NCBI GenBank assembly: GCA_033297075.1
Contig: MU858051.1
Location: 620,001-684,000, forward strand
DNA length: 64,000 nt
Origin: Rhypophila decipiens
Lineage: Eukaryota; Ascomycota; Sordariomycetes; Sordariales; Naviculisporaceae
Direction: 5' to 3'
Of this stretch, positions 34,568-44,783 are shown piece by piece. A program made the translations under genes and the position numbers. The notes below the pieces were generated by a model. That model had not been told where the DNA came from, did no database searches, and saw only the letters and a list, made by a program, of their open reading frames with translations. The number at the start of each line of letters is the position of its first letter. Positions within the stretch are counted from its first letter, which is position 1.

Positions 34568-36876
34568 ATGGGTACCGGTAAGACCTCTCAACGCCATTGA
34601 AACCTTATTTCGTTCTCGTTGACTGACTTTTTCCCAGGAAAGAAGGAAAGGAGCCGCATCGCCCGGCAGGGAAAGGTAACTGGCGATCCCAAGGTCAAAG
34701 GCGAAAACTTCTACCGATCGGCCAAGAAGATCAAGACCCTCAATATCTTGAAGGAAGGCAGGGCAATCCACAACAAGGAGGGCAAGGTGGTCAAGGCCGC
34801 TTCGTACCAGAGCAAGGAAGTCCCCAAGGCTGTCGTCGAACCGAACCGGAAATGGTTCAACAATACCAGAGTCATCGCCCAGGACACCCTGAAGGCTTTC
34901 CGGGATGCCATGGAGGAGAAGAAGAACGACCCATACACTGTTCTTCTCAAGTCAAACAAACTGCCTATGAGCTTGATTCGAGACGGCGCTCCGGATACAC
35001 AGGACGGACCCCTCAAGAAGCACAAGGCCAAGATGGCCATCGAGGCCGAGCCATTCGCCTTGACCTACGGCCCCAAGGCACAGAGGAAAAAGCCCAAGAT
35101 TGACTTTACCACCATCGACGATCTTGCCGCCAACACAGACACTGATCTCGATGCCTACCATGCCCGGATGGAGCAGAAGAAGTTGCTCGCCGGACTCGCC
35201 GCGCCAGTCGCCGGTGAAGGAGATGCTGTCGAGGCGGAACCCGACTTCAGCATCTCTACGGCCAAAGAAGCCATTTTCTTCAAGGGTCAATCAAAACGTA
35301 TCTGGAACGAGCTTTACAAGGTGCTCGACTCCTCAGACGTTGTTCTCCATGTTTTGGATGCCCGCGATCCCGAGGGAACGAGGTGTCGTCACGTCGAGAA
35401 GTACCTCGCTACCGAGGCACCACATAAGCACTTGGTGTTTGTGCTCAACAAGATCGACCTTGTTCCGAGCAAGACAGCTGTAAGTTTTATTCACCTTTTC
35501 CTCACATTCCCCCAACAACACTCCCTGCAATCCAGGGCCCCAGAGCTTTTGTCAGGACGCCATCCCGCAATTCATCTTGTTTTGCACCACACTGTGGAAG
35601 GGGTCTGTTACAGCGCTGGAAGATCGATATCCACCTCCTACCGTCCTTGGTCTGGTCATCAGACTGGGGACTGAGGCTCGCCGTTTTGGAGGGCCTCACG
35701 GGATACCGGACGTGTCTCTGAATAGAGTTGAAGACCACTACTATCCGTCAAGGGTAGCTCGTGGCGGTCTTCTTAGTATTGATTCATACATTTCCCCAAC
35801 TTTAACTTGAAGCAATCTGCTTATATTGTGCCAAATGCTAACTGGTGCAGGCTGCCTGGATTCGTTCCCTATCCAAAGACCACCCGACATTGGCTATGAG
35901 AGCTTCGATGAGGAATCCGTTCGGCCGTGGATCCCTGATCGACCTCCTGCGCCAGTTCCAGATTCTTCACAAGGACCGGAAACAGGTCAGTGTGGGTCTT
36001 ATTGGCTACCCTAATGTTGGCAAGTCATCTGTCATCAACGCGCTCCGTGGCAAACATGTCGCCAATGTCGCTCCCATTCCTGGTGAGACCAAGGTCTGGC
36101 AATACATCACCCTCACCAAGCGCATCTACCTCATCGATGCCCCCGGTATCGTACCTCCCAATCACAGAGACACTCCCAAGGACCTTCTCCTACGAGGTGT
36201 TGTCAGAGTGGAGAATGTGGACAACCCGGAACAATACATCCACTACGTATTAGAAAAGGTCAAGTTGCATCACATGGAGAGAACGTACCAGCTCAAGGGT
36301 TGGAAAAATCACATTGAGTTCCTTGAACTGCTTGCCCGGAAGGGAGGCAGGTTATTAAAGGGCGGCGAGCCGGATGTCGATGGCGTTGCCAAGATGGTCT
36401 TGAACGATTTCATGCGCGGCAAGATTCCTTGGTTCACACCTGCGCCAGCCATGGACGGAACCGAGCCGGATGCCATGGAGGGACGCGAAGGTCGCCTCGG
36501 TGAAATGAGGAAACGTAAACGCGAGGAGGGCGCTTCAGAGGCGGGTGAAGCGCCAACTACCGTGGGAGATGAGAGCAACGTGGCCGAAGATGATGAAGAA
36601 AACTTTGCCGGCTTCTCCAGTGATAGCGACTCTGAGGCGGGAGACGAAGCCGAGGCGGAAGTCGGGGAAGACAAAGAGACCAGCAAGGCTGAAGATATGA
36701 TTCCCCTCGATGACTCGAGCGACGAGGAGGCCGAAGAAGGCGACTCCTCTGAGAATGATGATGGGGACGAAGGCGCCGAACTCGACGATGTCTCAGATAT
36801 AGAAGGCGCAAGTGACGTTGCAGACTCTGAGGACGAAGCTGCGCCGCAGCCGAGGAAGAAAAGGAGGGCGAAATAG
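34568..36876 (+). CDS. NOG2: nucleolar GTP-binding protein 2, 60S assembly GTPase
   Basis: Three-exon model: 34568-34577, 34638-35479, 35851-36876, giving 625 residues. The 10-base first exon splices to give MGTGKKERSRIARQGKVTGD, the conserved basic N-terminus that contacts pre-rRNA. The GTPase is circularly permuted: the G4 motif NKID (274-277) comes before G1 GYPNVGKSS (336-344), with DAPG at 380-383. RNPFGRGSLIDLLRQF and the HHMERTYQLKGWKNHIEFLELLARKGG region match Nog2/Nug2 closely. The C-terminal 130 residues are acidic with a terminal RKKRRAK. In yeast Nog2 sits on the late nuclear pre-60S particle, where it blocks premature export and checks 25S rRNA maturation. The second intron (371 bases) is six times longer than the first (60 bases) and is structured. 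Confidence 0.95.
35480..35850 (+). ncRNA. structured 371-base intron of NOG2, candidate snoRNA host
   Basis: Donor GTAAGT, branch TGCTAAC at 35836-35842 and acceptor GCAG bound the intron. Inside lie a ten-pair stem with a five-base loop (35645-35654 with 35660-35669, three wobbles), a six-pair stem (35672-35677 with 35693-35698), and a two-part hairpin (35730-35736 with 35766-35772, inner stem 35741-35746 with 35752-35757), then an ACA at 35788-35790. In budding yeast the NOG2 intron encodes the H/ACA snoRNA snR191. I found no perfect H box, and the distance to the ACA is not canonical, so the snoRNA call is a hypothesis while the structure is visible. Confidence 0.4.
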
Positions 36877-38097
36877 AGGACGAATGTTCTAGTCTAGCTG
36901 TCTGAATATGATACCACGAGGGTGGACACCTCTTGCAATGATACCATTGTTCCCAGATGCTACGTTGAACTGACACTGTATGCTATGCTATTGGCCTGAT
37001 GCCAGTTCCCGTTTGGATGGCCGCCGGGTAGGTTTGAGACAAGCTCATGTCAGGTTGAGTTGGCAGTACCTGTCATGTACCACGACCTCGTGCCTGTTGG
37101 TCCCGAAGGAGTATCTCCGATTCCAAGCATCCCTGTGCTCCATGCTTTACTGGGATGAAGTTTGTTGCTGTGTCCGTTGTCTTCAGTTACCGTTACTCGT
37201 TGTTCGTCGCATGGCCCTTTACCCGTTGATTCCAGCGCCCTTCATGCCCGGATGTTCTATTTTCCGTTATTTTATTTAGACGCAGAGGACAGCATCTCTG
37301 CAGTGGTTTCCGCAATGACTCTTATTTTCGTTCTGCGTCAAACTTGAACCTCGCATCCAGTCTACCGGGTTCTCGGTCAGTGACGTGACCTGTCCGTTAA
37401 TCTGGCACTCAGTGCTCGAGGTCTTTGTGCAAGCCAAACCATCATCTTGACCACCAGATGGGGCAAGATCTAGCGGTTCCTCGCCTCGAGTTTCCGTGTC
37501 GTGCGATAGAAGAAGCTGGTCTTTATAAGCAACCATCAACATACCTAGCTTGGGTAGTCACTCGGATATGTAAATAATATCAGTGGGATGCATGGGTGGC
37601 TGAATTGTATGTTATCAATCACCTTACCGGTCACCATGCTTGCTTCTTTATTTTTTATTATTCGCGAGCTTCGGATTTGTTCTTTTATCCAAGGTAGTCC
37701 ATTCCCCCTGATGTATGGCCTGCTGGATATCAAGCCGGCTAACCGAAGGATGACCCAGGCATATTATACTCTCTGGGACCAAACTTTATTCTCACAGAAC
37801 CGAGCTATTCCTCGGCTTCAGACCGCCCGGATGGTCATGTACAATGATCACGACAAATAAATACAGGAGACTGATAGGACATAAACAACCACGAGGAGAC
37901 TCCCATCTCATTCATTCTCAGCAGCACTCAGTCCACTCACTACTCATTCGCTCAACACGCCTCATCTCACGCCAAATCCTGGTAATTGCAAACCTCGTTC
38001 ATTTTCTGACTTGACAAGCATACATCAACAACTTCGATACACCACCACTCAACGAAAACATAAAACCGTCTACTCCAGCACCGTGTGTGGCCTCGAA
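36877..38097. other. 1.2-kb intergenic region, no gene seen
   Basis: Lies between two plus-strand genes. Frames of 60-99 codons have no protein-like pattern. No RNA gene, repeat or promoter element was recognised. Confidence 0.35.
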
Positions 38098-38500
38098 ATG
38101 GACCACCCCGAAGACCACGACCTCCAATCCATCATCAAAACATGGATCTCCAAAGGCTGCAGCATATCCAAAACCGGCCACCCAAAGCGTGACAAGTCTC
38201 GGTCCGGCAACAAGATTTTTATCTCGGGCCAAAGCCTCGAAGCCATGTCTGAAAAGGATATCCACGAGCTGATGCGGTATTACAAGGGGAGATGGACCAT
38301 TGCTGGGACGGTGAGTAGTATACATCTCAACCCCCTCCCTGCCTTATTACCCCTGAATAGTTGTTGTTCTTGTGTGATTAAATACCTGTTAGTAAGAACA
38401 ATAGGGCCAAGACCAGAATGGCAAGACTCAAGTCTGGCTTTACGATGTCGACCCAGATGACATGGTTGATATTGACTGGATGAATCAACTCGCCAGATGA
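38098..38500 (+). CDS. small hypothetical protein, 102 aa
   Basis: Two-exon model, 38098-38310 and 38405-38500, joined by GTGAGT and ATAG splice sites in phase 0, giving 102 residues. The protein is polar with a helical look: ISGQSLEAMSEKDIHELMRY, then a short strand-like GKTQVWLYDVDPDDMVDIDW. No signal peptide, cysteine or membrane segment. The spliced frame ends in a clean stop and the second exon continues the charged character of the first, which supports it as a real small gene. I do not recognise the family. Such small, charged cytosolic proteins next to accessory regions are often lineage-restricted. Confidence 0.5.
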
Positions 38501-38860
38501 GGAACTTGAAGAAGAAGGGGAATTGGATACCAACATTGTACTTGGATCCTGGCCGTGGTTCACAATGTATCGGAGAGTAATTGTATTTTAAAATAAAAGA
38601 TGAATGGCATATGCCCGACCGACCTAGTTCGCATCAATGAAGGGGTCTGTCTCGAACTCAATTTACAAACGAATACCCTACATCTCCCGCATGAGTCTTT
38701 ATAGCCCTAATAGGAAGCCATATATCTTGCGCGGAGCAATGAGTGTCTACACAACAAAGCGACATGTCCCTTTTTTTCTCATGCATTTGTCAAGGGGGCG
38801 TGGGTAGTGAGCAAAATGATAGGGGCTCCACCAGGAAAGCGGTAAACAAGGACAAAAAAA
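38501..38860. other. intergenic stretch between small gene and 5S rRNA
   Basis: 360 bases with nothing recognised except the A run at 38854-38861, which is the T-run terminator of the minus-strand 5S rRNA gene. Confidence 0.35.
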
Positions 38861-38979
38861 ACATACAACACCAGGGATTCGCTGGTGGTCACCCACCCAA
38901 CTACTAGTCTGGCGGTCGCTGGCTTATCTATGGGAGAGCGGACGGGATCCCGAGTTTTCCAGTGCCTATGGTCGTATGT
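38861..38979 (-). rRNA. 5S rRNA: 5S ribosomal RNA gene (dispersed copy)
   Basis: On the minus strand the 119 bases begin ACATACGACCATAGGCACTG and end TTGTATGT, the standard ends of fungal 5S rRNA, which pair with each other as helix I. The central region contains the conserved GTAGTTGGGTGGGTGACCAC segment, which overlaps the 5S internal control region and loop E. The length is right for an ascomycete 5S, and a run of eight T follows on the minus strand, a proper RNA polymerase III terminator. Single dispersed 5S genes are typical of filamentous ascomycetes, in contrast to the rDNA-linked arrays of budding yeast. Confidence 0.95.
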
Positions 38980-39649
38980 GCTTGTTTGTCTTGACTTGCG
39001 GGTTGATAAGGTGAGGCGGCTAGCCGACTCAGTGACAGTCACCCACCCCCTTAATGATTGAGATGCTTGCTTGCTTTTTTGCATGAGAGATAACCTTGCT
39101 GCCGTATTAGACAATGAGCTTTGTTGTGGAATTGCCCGTTTCTTTGTCCTGAGCCTTTTGTTCTTGAGCATGCTGAGAGAATAACAATTGGATTGTGATA
39201 GAAGACGGGGTAGAGAGAGCTCAATGGCTTTGTTGATAATTTCGTGAGAGTGCCTAACAAAGAAGCATGTGCATTGTCAACCTCCCTCATTATCTCTGTA
39301 CGAACACAACAATACCTATTATGATATTGATATGGGTCTTTGAACGTGAACAAAACGTACATCTGCAATATGACACGAACGTTGTCTAGAGAACAGCAAC
39401 TCATATTCACATAAGTAGGAAGCCTCGTTCTTAGGATCTCGCAAGTATATAAACGAGATGAAGACGTGTCCTGTTGGTTCTGTTGTCTTACTTAAACCAG
39501 AGTCTCAAACACACAGGCAATCATCACAAGTCCCTATCTTGAACCATCTCCTTTCTAATAGAGTCGGAGCAACTTAGGAATTTCGATAGTTAAACACCGT
39601 CTGGAACGGAAACCTGTGTATATAAATAAACCAAACCCCCTCAAACAAA
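38980..39649. promoter_or_regulatory. region between 5S rRNA and zincin gene
   Basis: 670 bases containing the upstream flank of the 5S gene and the 5' flank of the metallopeptidase-like gene. No coding frame supported. Confidence 0.3.
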
Positions 39650-40693
39650 ATGAAGTATTACTGGATAGATCCGTCCTGTAACGGAAAATACGGTAAGAAG
39701 AATATCATGTTTGATAGCTACATCTGTGAGGCTCGTGCTCTTGCTAAGCGTGCTCTCGAGAGGCTAGAAAGCCCCACCGACACCGACTTTGCCAGAGTGT
39801 TCAACGTCTTGTTCAAGACGCCCAAGACTGCCACACAAAAGAAATATCCCCTCTCCGAGTTCTGGCATTTTATGCGCGGCAAGCCGAATCTGCCCCTTGA
39901 CAAAAAAACCAAAGTCTCTATCCCCGAGCACGTCATGGCTACCCTCGCGGACTTTGCCTCCGACTGGGAGCTCACCGACGACCAGAAGAAGGCCCACGTC
40001 CGGATCTACGCCGACAACGGTGCCCGGTTCTGTGTCGACGCCGCCACCGGCGAGATGCATGACCCCATCAACCACATAAAACCAACCAGCAATCCCGCCG
40101 ATTTCATGCTCATGGGCGTGTCGGGGCAGGTTATCTGCAACGACCTTGTGAATCGGGGGCCTGACGATGACGAAAACCCCGAGCGTGTCATCATGGATTT
40201 TTACCCCAACACCTGGATGGGCATGACGTCCAAGCCTCCCATGCCATGGTCGATGCGGACTCGCATACAAGCCACCGCGAGCAGGGGTTACTCGGGCGAG
40301 CCCTTGAAGCTCGAGTACTGGGACATAATGAACCTCGTCACCTCCACCGTCGCGCACGAGTTCATGCACACGTACGCGTACGCCTTCTCCGACGGCTCGA
40401 GAACGCACAACGACGCTAGTATGGCCACCGCAGGGTGGCAGTACATCATGTCCGAGAAGAAGGAGATTTGCTGGCACAACGCCGACGCCATGGCCCTGCT
40501 AATGATGGCCGCCGGCTTTGCCGACATGCGGCCCTATGGCGAGACCAAGGGCGGCTACACTCTGCCCAGAAACTGGGACAAGATCCCGGGCAGCAATGAC
40601 CCCGACGTCACCAACGAAAAGTGGGATCCTGACAGCGTTTTTAATGATGCTGCGAGAGGTCGGTTCATCTGGCATTCTGACATGACTAATTAG
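39650..40693 (+). CDS. M35-like Asp-zincin metallopeptidase-like protein, no signal peptide
   Basis: Single exon of 347 residues. The zinc signature is HEFMH at 236-240 within STVAHEFMHTYAYAFSDG, followed 35-40 residues later by WHNADAMALL, where Asp279 matches the third ligand of the Asp-zincin (deuterolysin, M35-like) families that read N-A-D-x-Y/A. This layout makes a zinc endopeptidase likely. Unlike secreted deuterolysins, the protein begins MKYYWIDPSCNGKYGKKNIM with no signal peptide, no propeptide and few cysteines. In secreted relatives the mature domain often starts with a similar YWIDPSC-like stretch, so a lost leader exon or an intracellular protein are both possible. A 237-residue frame on the other strand is a shadow. 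The gene sits between a 5S gene and a 5S pseudogene. Confidence 0.7.
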   Translation: MKYYWIDPSCNGKYGKKNIMFDSYICEARALAKRALERLESPTDTDFARVFNVLFKTPKTATQKKYPLSEFWHFMRGKPNLPLDKKTKVSIPEHVMATLADFASDWELTDDQKKAHVRIYADNGARFCVDAATGEMHDPINHIKPTSNPADFMLMGVSGQVICNDLVNRGPDDDENPERVIMDFYPNTWMGMTSKPPMPWSMRTRIQATASRGYSGEPLKLEYWDIMNLVTSTVAHEFMHTYAYAFSDGSRTHNDASMATAGWQYIMSEKKEICWHNADAMALLMMAAGFADMRPYGETKGGYTLPRNWDKIPGSNDPDVTNEKWDPDSVFNDAARGRFIWHSDMTN

Positions 40694-41382
40694 CTTTTGC
40701 TAACCTAAAGCAGGCTTAAACTAACCTGCTTCTTAGACACTACACAAGGGGATGTAAAGAAAGGTGAGCTGGTCTCTCTGAAAATACATTTCTCTTGAAT
40801 TAATAATACAATATATCTTAAAACTACACAAGTAATCCAACCCCCGTATCAGTGATTTGAAATGTGATTATAAATAAGCTTCTTTCTAGTATATGTACGT
40901 ACGATATCCCGCATATAGATTATGCTGTTCTCGTTACGCGTATTCAAGCAGGTTGTTATTGCGTACAAGGTGTGACAAGTCCTCATTCTCTCCTCAACAC
41001 ACTTAGGTTGTTCATCACACAAGGAGGACCCTCCTTCATGTTCCGAGACAGTATGTATTGCTTGCCTGTGATTTGTGCGATTTGATATCACTGGCGACTG
41101 AAAGAGCGTCATAATTCAGGCTTCGAGCTTCGGATCACTCGTTTACCTAGCTCTGATTCCAGACCAGTGAAGATACGATATTGTCGCCAGAAGAGACGAA
41201 CACCACAGGACGAGACAAGCTCAAAACGGAAACATGGCTTCTCGGCGGGAGAGTCCACAGATATCTTTGACTTTGGCCAAGAAGGATTCGACTTCAACTT
41301 GCAGTTCGAGCAAGTCTTTTTCTCAATAATTCCCCTGGTACTCTTCATCGTATCGTCTCTATGGCGGACCATCTCACAGCCA
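40694..41382. other. AT-rich 3' flank of the zincin gene, no gene seen
   Basis: About 690 bases, AT-rich at 40780-40920. No frame with protein-like composition. It leads into the 5S-derived fragment. Confidence 0.35.
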
Positions 41383-41447
41383 TCGCTGGCTTATCTATGG
41401 GAGAGCGGACGGGATCCCGAGCTTATCCAGTGCCTATGGTCGTATGT
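41383..41447 (-). pseudogene. truncated 5S rRNA pseudogene (5' half)
   Basis: On the minus strand this 65-base stretch begins with the same ACATACGACCATAGGCACTG as the intact 5S gene 2.5 kb away and matches its first half with one indel and two or three substitutions, then ends abruptly after the CCAGCGA segment. The second half of the internal control region and the terminator are missing, so it should not be transcribed as 5S rRNA. Dispersed 5S pseudogenes of this kind are known in Neurospora. Confidence 0.9.
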
Positions 41448-41531
41448 ACTTACTACATGTACGGGTAATACTTTGATATATCAAGCGTACCCAACCCGCG
41501 CGTTTACTTGGGCTGGTAGCAGGTATGATCC

Positions 41532-44334
41532 TCAAACACCCTTCTCAGGATCAATCTCCATCTGTCCCATACCCCTAGGTGTCCTCCCATCCACAATAAC
41601 GCCCTCTCCAAGATCCTCCCTCCGTTTGGAACCACGGAACCGCATCCCGAGCCCGCCCCGGGACCCCTGGAATCCACTAAAAGGCCAAATACCCGGCTGC
41701 TGGCCTGCTTTTCTTCCTGTCGTCTGGCGCCGCTCCTTGTTGCGCTGCCTGACCTCGAACGCCTGATATAATTTGTAGAGAGCCCACATTAGTACGCAGA
41801 GACCGGCGGTACCGAGAGTTGCGAAGCCTGTGTTTATTTTGTTAGTGAGACGGAAAGACGGTATGGTACCTGAACATGGAAGACTTACCAAAGACCTTTG
41901 CGAGGGGTGAAGCGTCCCAAGACTCGGGGAAGCCGGCGACCGGCATAGCGAGGATACCGCAGACCAACGAGAGCGGCGAGAACAGGACCGTGACGGTCGT
42001 GAAGATAAACAGCATAGTGGACTGCTCACCCTGGTTTAATGTGTCCTCAATGGCTGCTTCCCGCTGACGGAGGTCAAGAATCGTGACCGCCATGGCTCGG
42101 ACCCTCTCGGCCTCTGTCTCGAGCTGTTCAAACACCTCAAAAGCGGGAAACTTCTCCTCCAGACCCCCAACTATCCATTCACGGTCTGGCCAGACCACCC
42201 GCCGAAACATGTCAATCGTCCTAGTCTGATTCCGAAGAATGCGCTTGATCATGTTGATTTCGGCAATGTTGTCATCGGCATTGATGAGAATTTTAGTCTC
42301 CTCTTTGACCTCACGGTAGAATTCGGTTGGGTCCTTGCTGATGGAACCCAGACCTTCCTTGAGCTTTTCGAACCGGTCGCAAAGTTGCATGTACATCTCC
42401 GCGATGGAATTTGCGTACCCCTTGCTATAGGTGACCTCGACATCGTGGAACTCTCTGGGATTTCGTGGGTTTGGGCATTTGGCAAACGCCTTGGCCTCAA
42501 AGGAGAGGCAACTCTTCAGGATAGTGGCGGCGACATTGTCTGAGAAATTCGCTGTATAAATGTTGCCACAGTTGCTGTTTACGAGACCGAGGACGTGGTC
42601 GTGAAGGCGTGATTCGTTCTCGTTGTCCCAGCGCTCGGGGTAAAGAGTGATGATGGTGTTGCTATCAATCTTGAACAGCCAGAAATGCGGCACAGTAATG
42701 AGATCGTTATGTGCAACATCTTTGTCCTCCGCTGACCCCAGGTCGTTGGATATCTTTTCTTTGGAACTATTGGTCCTGAGTCGACCGATGTAGCGCGCCA
42801 GGACCTGATCGTGGTCTAGCCTCTGAATCTTGTCATTGTCGAGGTACTCATGGTAGGACTGATCCAAGCTCCGTGGGAGAGGGTGGTTGAACAAGGTGCT
42901 CAGCTGCATCATGTTTTTCAGGTGCGGGTCGTCAGGATCGCTGTGATGAGTTCGGGCGAGATGGAGGTAGCCCTGTTTGTCCACATCGATGATGGGAAGT
43001 ACGACGGCATACATCTCGTCTTTGCCGAGGTCGCAATGGTCTGACCATTCTCGCTGCGTGCCCGAAACTTGTCAGTTACCCAAGAGAACTTTCCGCAATA
43101 ATTGACGAGCATGAGAGGGTCAACTTACATCGAAATGATGCTTTCTTATCGGACCTTCGTGATCCACGTCCTTGAATACCTCGGCCATGTACCTGCAAAT
43201 GTCCTTACTTTGCTCACCCGTGCACCCTGATCTCTCGGCACATATGTTTCTGGCCAGGTCCTTTGCCCAGTCTATGCTGGTGGCCGACAAATGAAACCAC
43301 TTTTTCCCGGCGCCTCTCCTTCTAACCGCTTCGTCTCCGTCGTCATACACCAGATCCCACACAGATCCATGTGTCCACATGGGGTCCCCATTGGGCTCCC
43401 AAAAGCTGCCCTGGAACGCCTCGCACAGCTTCTTTTGCATGCCCTGGGGAGGGGGCGCTGGCGTAGCAGCGTCTTCATCGTCCAAGTCCTCTGACCCAAG
43501 TCTACTTTCATCGTCCTCCTCTCCTTCCTGCTCCCAGTCGGCGACCTTCCCCTCCCAGGAAGGATTATACGTCTTGGCCTGAGCCTTCTCTACCGAAGCT
43601 GTCGTGAACACTACCTCGGGCACTGAGCTGACCGAACGGATGTTTGGCTCGTCAACCGCTTGAATGGACTGCACCGTCATTTCCGGCACCGAAGAGGTAA
43701 CTGCACCACCATTCTCCTCCTCCTCGTCACTCACACGAACCGCAGAGCAAGCTTCAAATTCGACTTCAGATCTGTTTTCCTTCCCTTTCCCTTTCTTCTT
43801 CCCACCACCGCCTCGTTTGACCACCCTAGGCGGATTATCAAACAAATCCCTCATCTCCTGTCCTTCCTTCCCCTTGGGAACATACCACCTCGCCAGATGG
43901 CCTTTATCATCCACCAGTTGCGCATCCGCCCCGGCCCTCAACAATCGTTCAACACATTTCCTCGACCCATTCGCCACAGCCAAATGCAGCGCCGTCTGTT
44001 TACTGGAATCCACAGCGTCAATATCAACTTCCTTCCGCGTAATCAGCATGTCCAGCGCCGCCGTGCGGCTCAGTTCAGCCGCCGTGTGAAGCGGAGTGCG
44101 GCCATTTTCGTCACGGGCTAAGGCAGCGTGTGGACTTTTACTGAGGAAAGACTGGAGGGCGGTGGTGTCGGGGTCAGCGCTTTTTAGAATAGATTGAATG
44201 GTTGAGGCAAGCTCTGTGCGCCGGGTTTGCTCTGCTTGGGCTTCGCGCTGGTAGGAACCGGATAGGCGCGACGTGGTGAGGTCGGTGTCGGAGGGGCGGC
44301 GGGGGGCGGCGGCTGATGAACGAAGGAGGTCCAT
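41532..44334 (-). CDS. ankyrin-repeat protein with degenerate CorA-like membrane domain
   Basis: Three-exon model: 44334-43129, 43053-41889, 41827-41532, giving 888 residues, all junctions in frame. Two to three ankyrin repeats lie at about 75-150 (DENGRTPLHTAAELSRTAAL, KQTALHLAVANGSRKCVERL). A basic Lys/Gly stretch and a long acidic linker follow. From about residue 345 the protein follows the layout of fungal ankyrin/CorA-like proteins: GAGKKWFHLSATSIDWAKDL, PIIDVDKQGYLHLARTHH, a long helical region, then two membrane segments near the C-terminus (LFIFTTVTVLFSPLSLVCGI and ATLGTAGLCVLMWALYKLYQ). The Gly-Met-Asn filter expected after the first membrane segment is absent (it reads CGILAMPVAG), so channel activity is doubtful. 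It follows another ankyrin gene in tandem at 450 bases. Role unknown. Confidence 0.8.
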
Positions 44335-44783
44335 TTTTGCAACTTACTCCCAATGGAGGATGCCAGGATTTGTAGACTGCGGCGCCTGACTGTTGTTCTG
44401 ACTGACTGATGGTGGTTTATTTCTTTGCCGGACAACGGTGGCCGTGGGTTCTCCGCTCAGTCCGCTGCTCAAAAACGGCACTGAGTGGAATATCATGATG
44501 GGTGAAGGGCGGCGGGTGAACGACGTTTAATATTCGAATATGTACGATTTGATGTACTCGGATTGTTCTCTGCCGTTGTGCGCGATGCGAGACGATCAGC
44601 TGTGATAATCAACGCCACTTACACCATTTTGGGCAAATCCCAAACTGCCAGCTGAAGCCTGCAGGAGATCATCTCTGCATCTGGTAGAGAAGGGTTTAGG
44701 CCTCACAGCTGCGCTCCCTGTAATGTCTCAGGCATAGCCTACCAGCGAGAAGAATTTAAAGCCTCTGACACGCGGTATAGATA
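44335..44783. promoter_or_regulatory. spacer between tandem ankyrin genes
   Basis: 449 bases between the stop of the upstream ankyrin gene and the start of the ankyrin-CorA gene, both minus strand. Nothing specific recognised. Confidence 0.3.

Noticed and set aside
39025..39055. a further 5S rRNA fragment at the GTCACCCACCC motif
   Set aside because: Only 11 bases match the 5S sequence; too short to distinguish from chance.
39764..40477. 237-codon minus-strand frame inside the zincin gene
   Set aside because: Antisense shadow; the sense frame carries the metal-binding motif and a plausible start.
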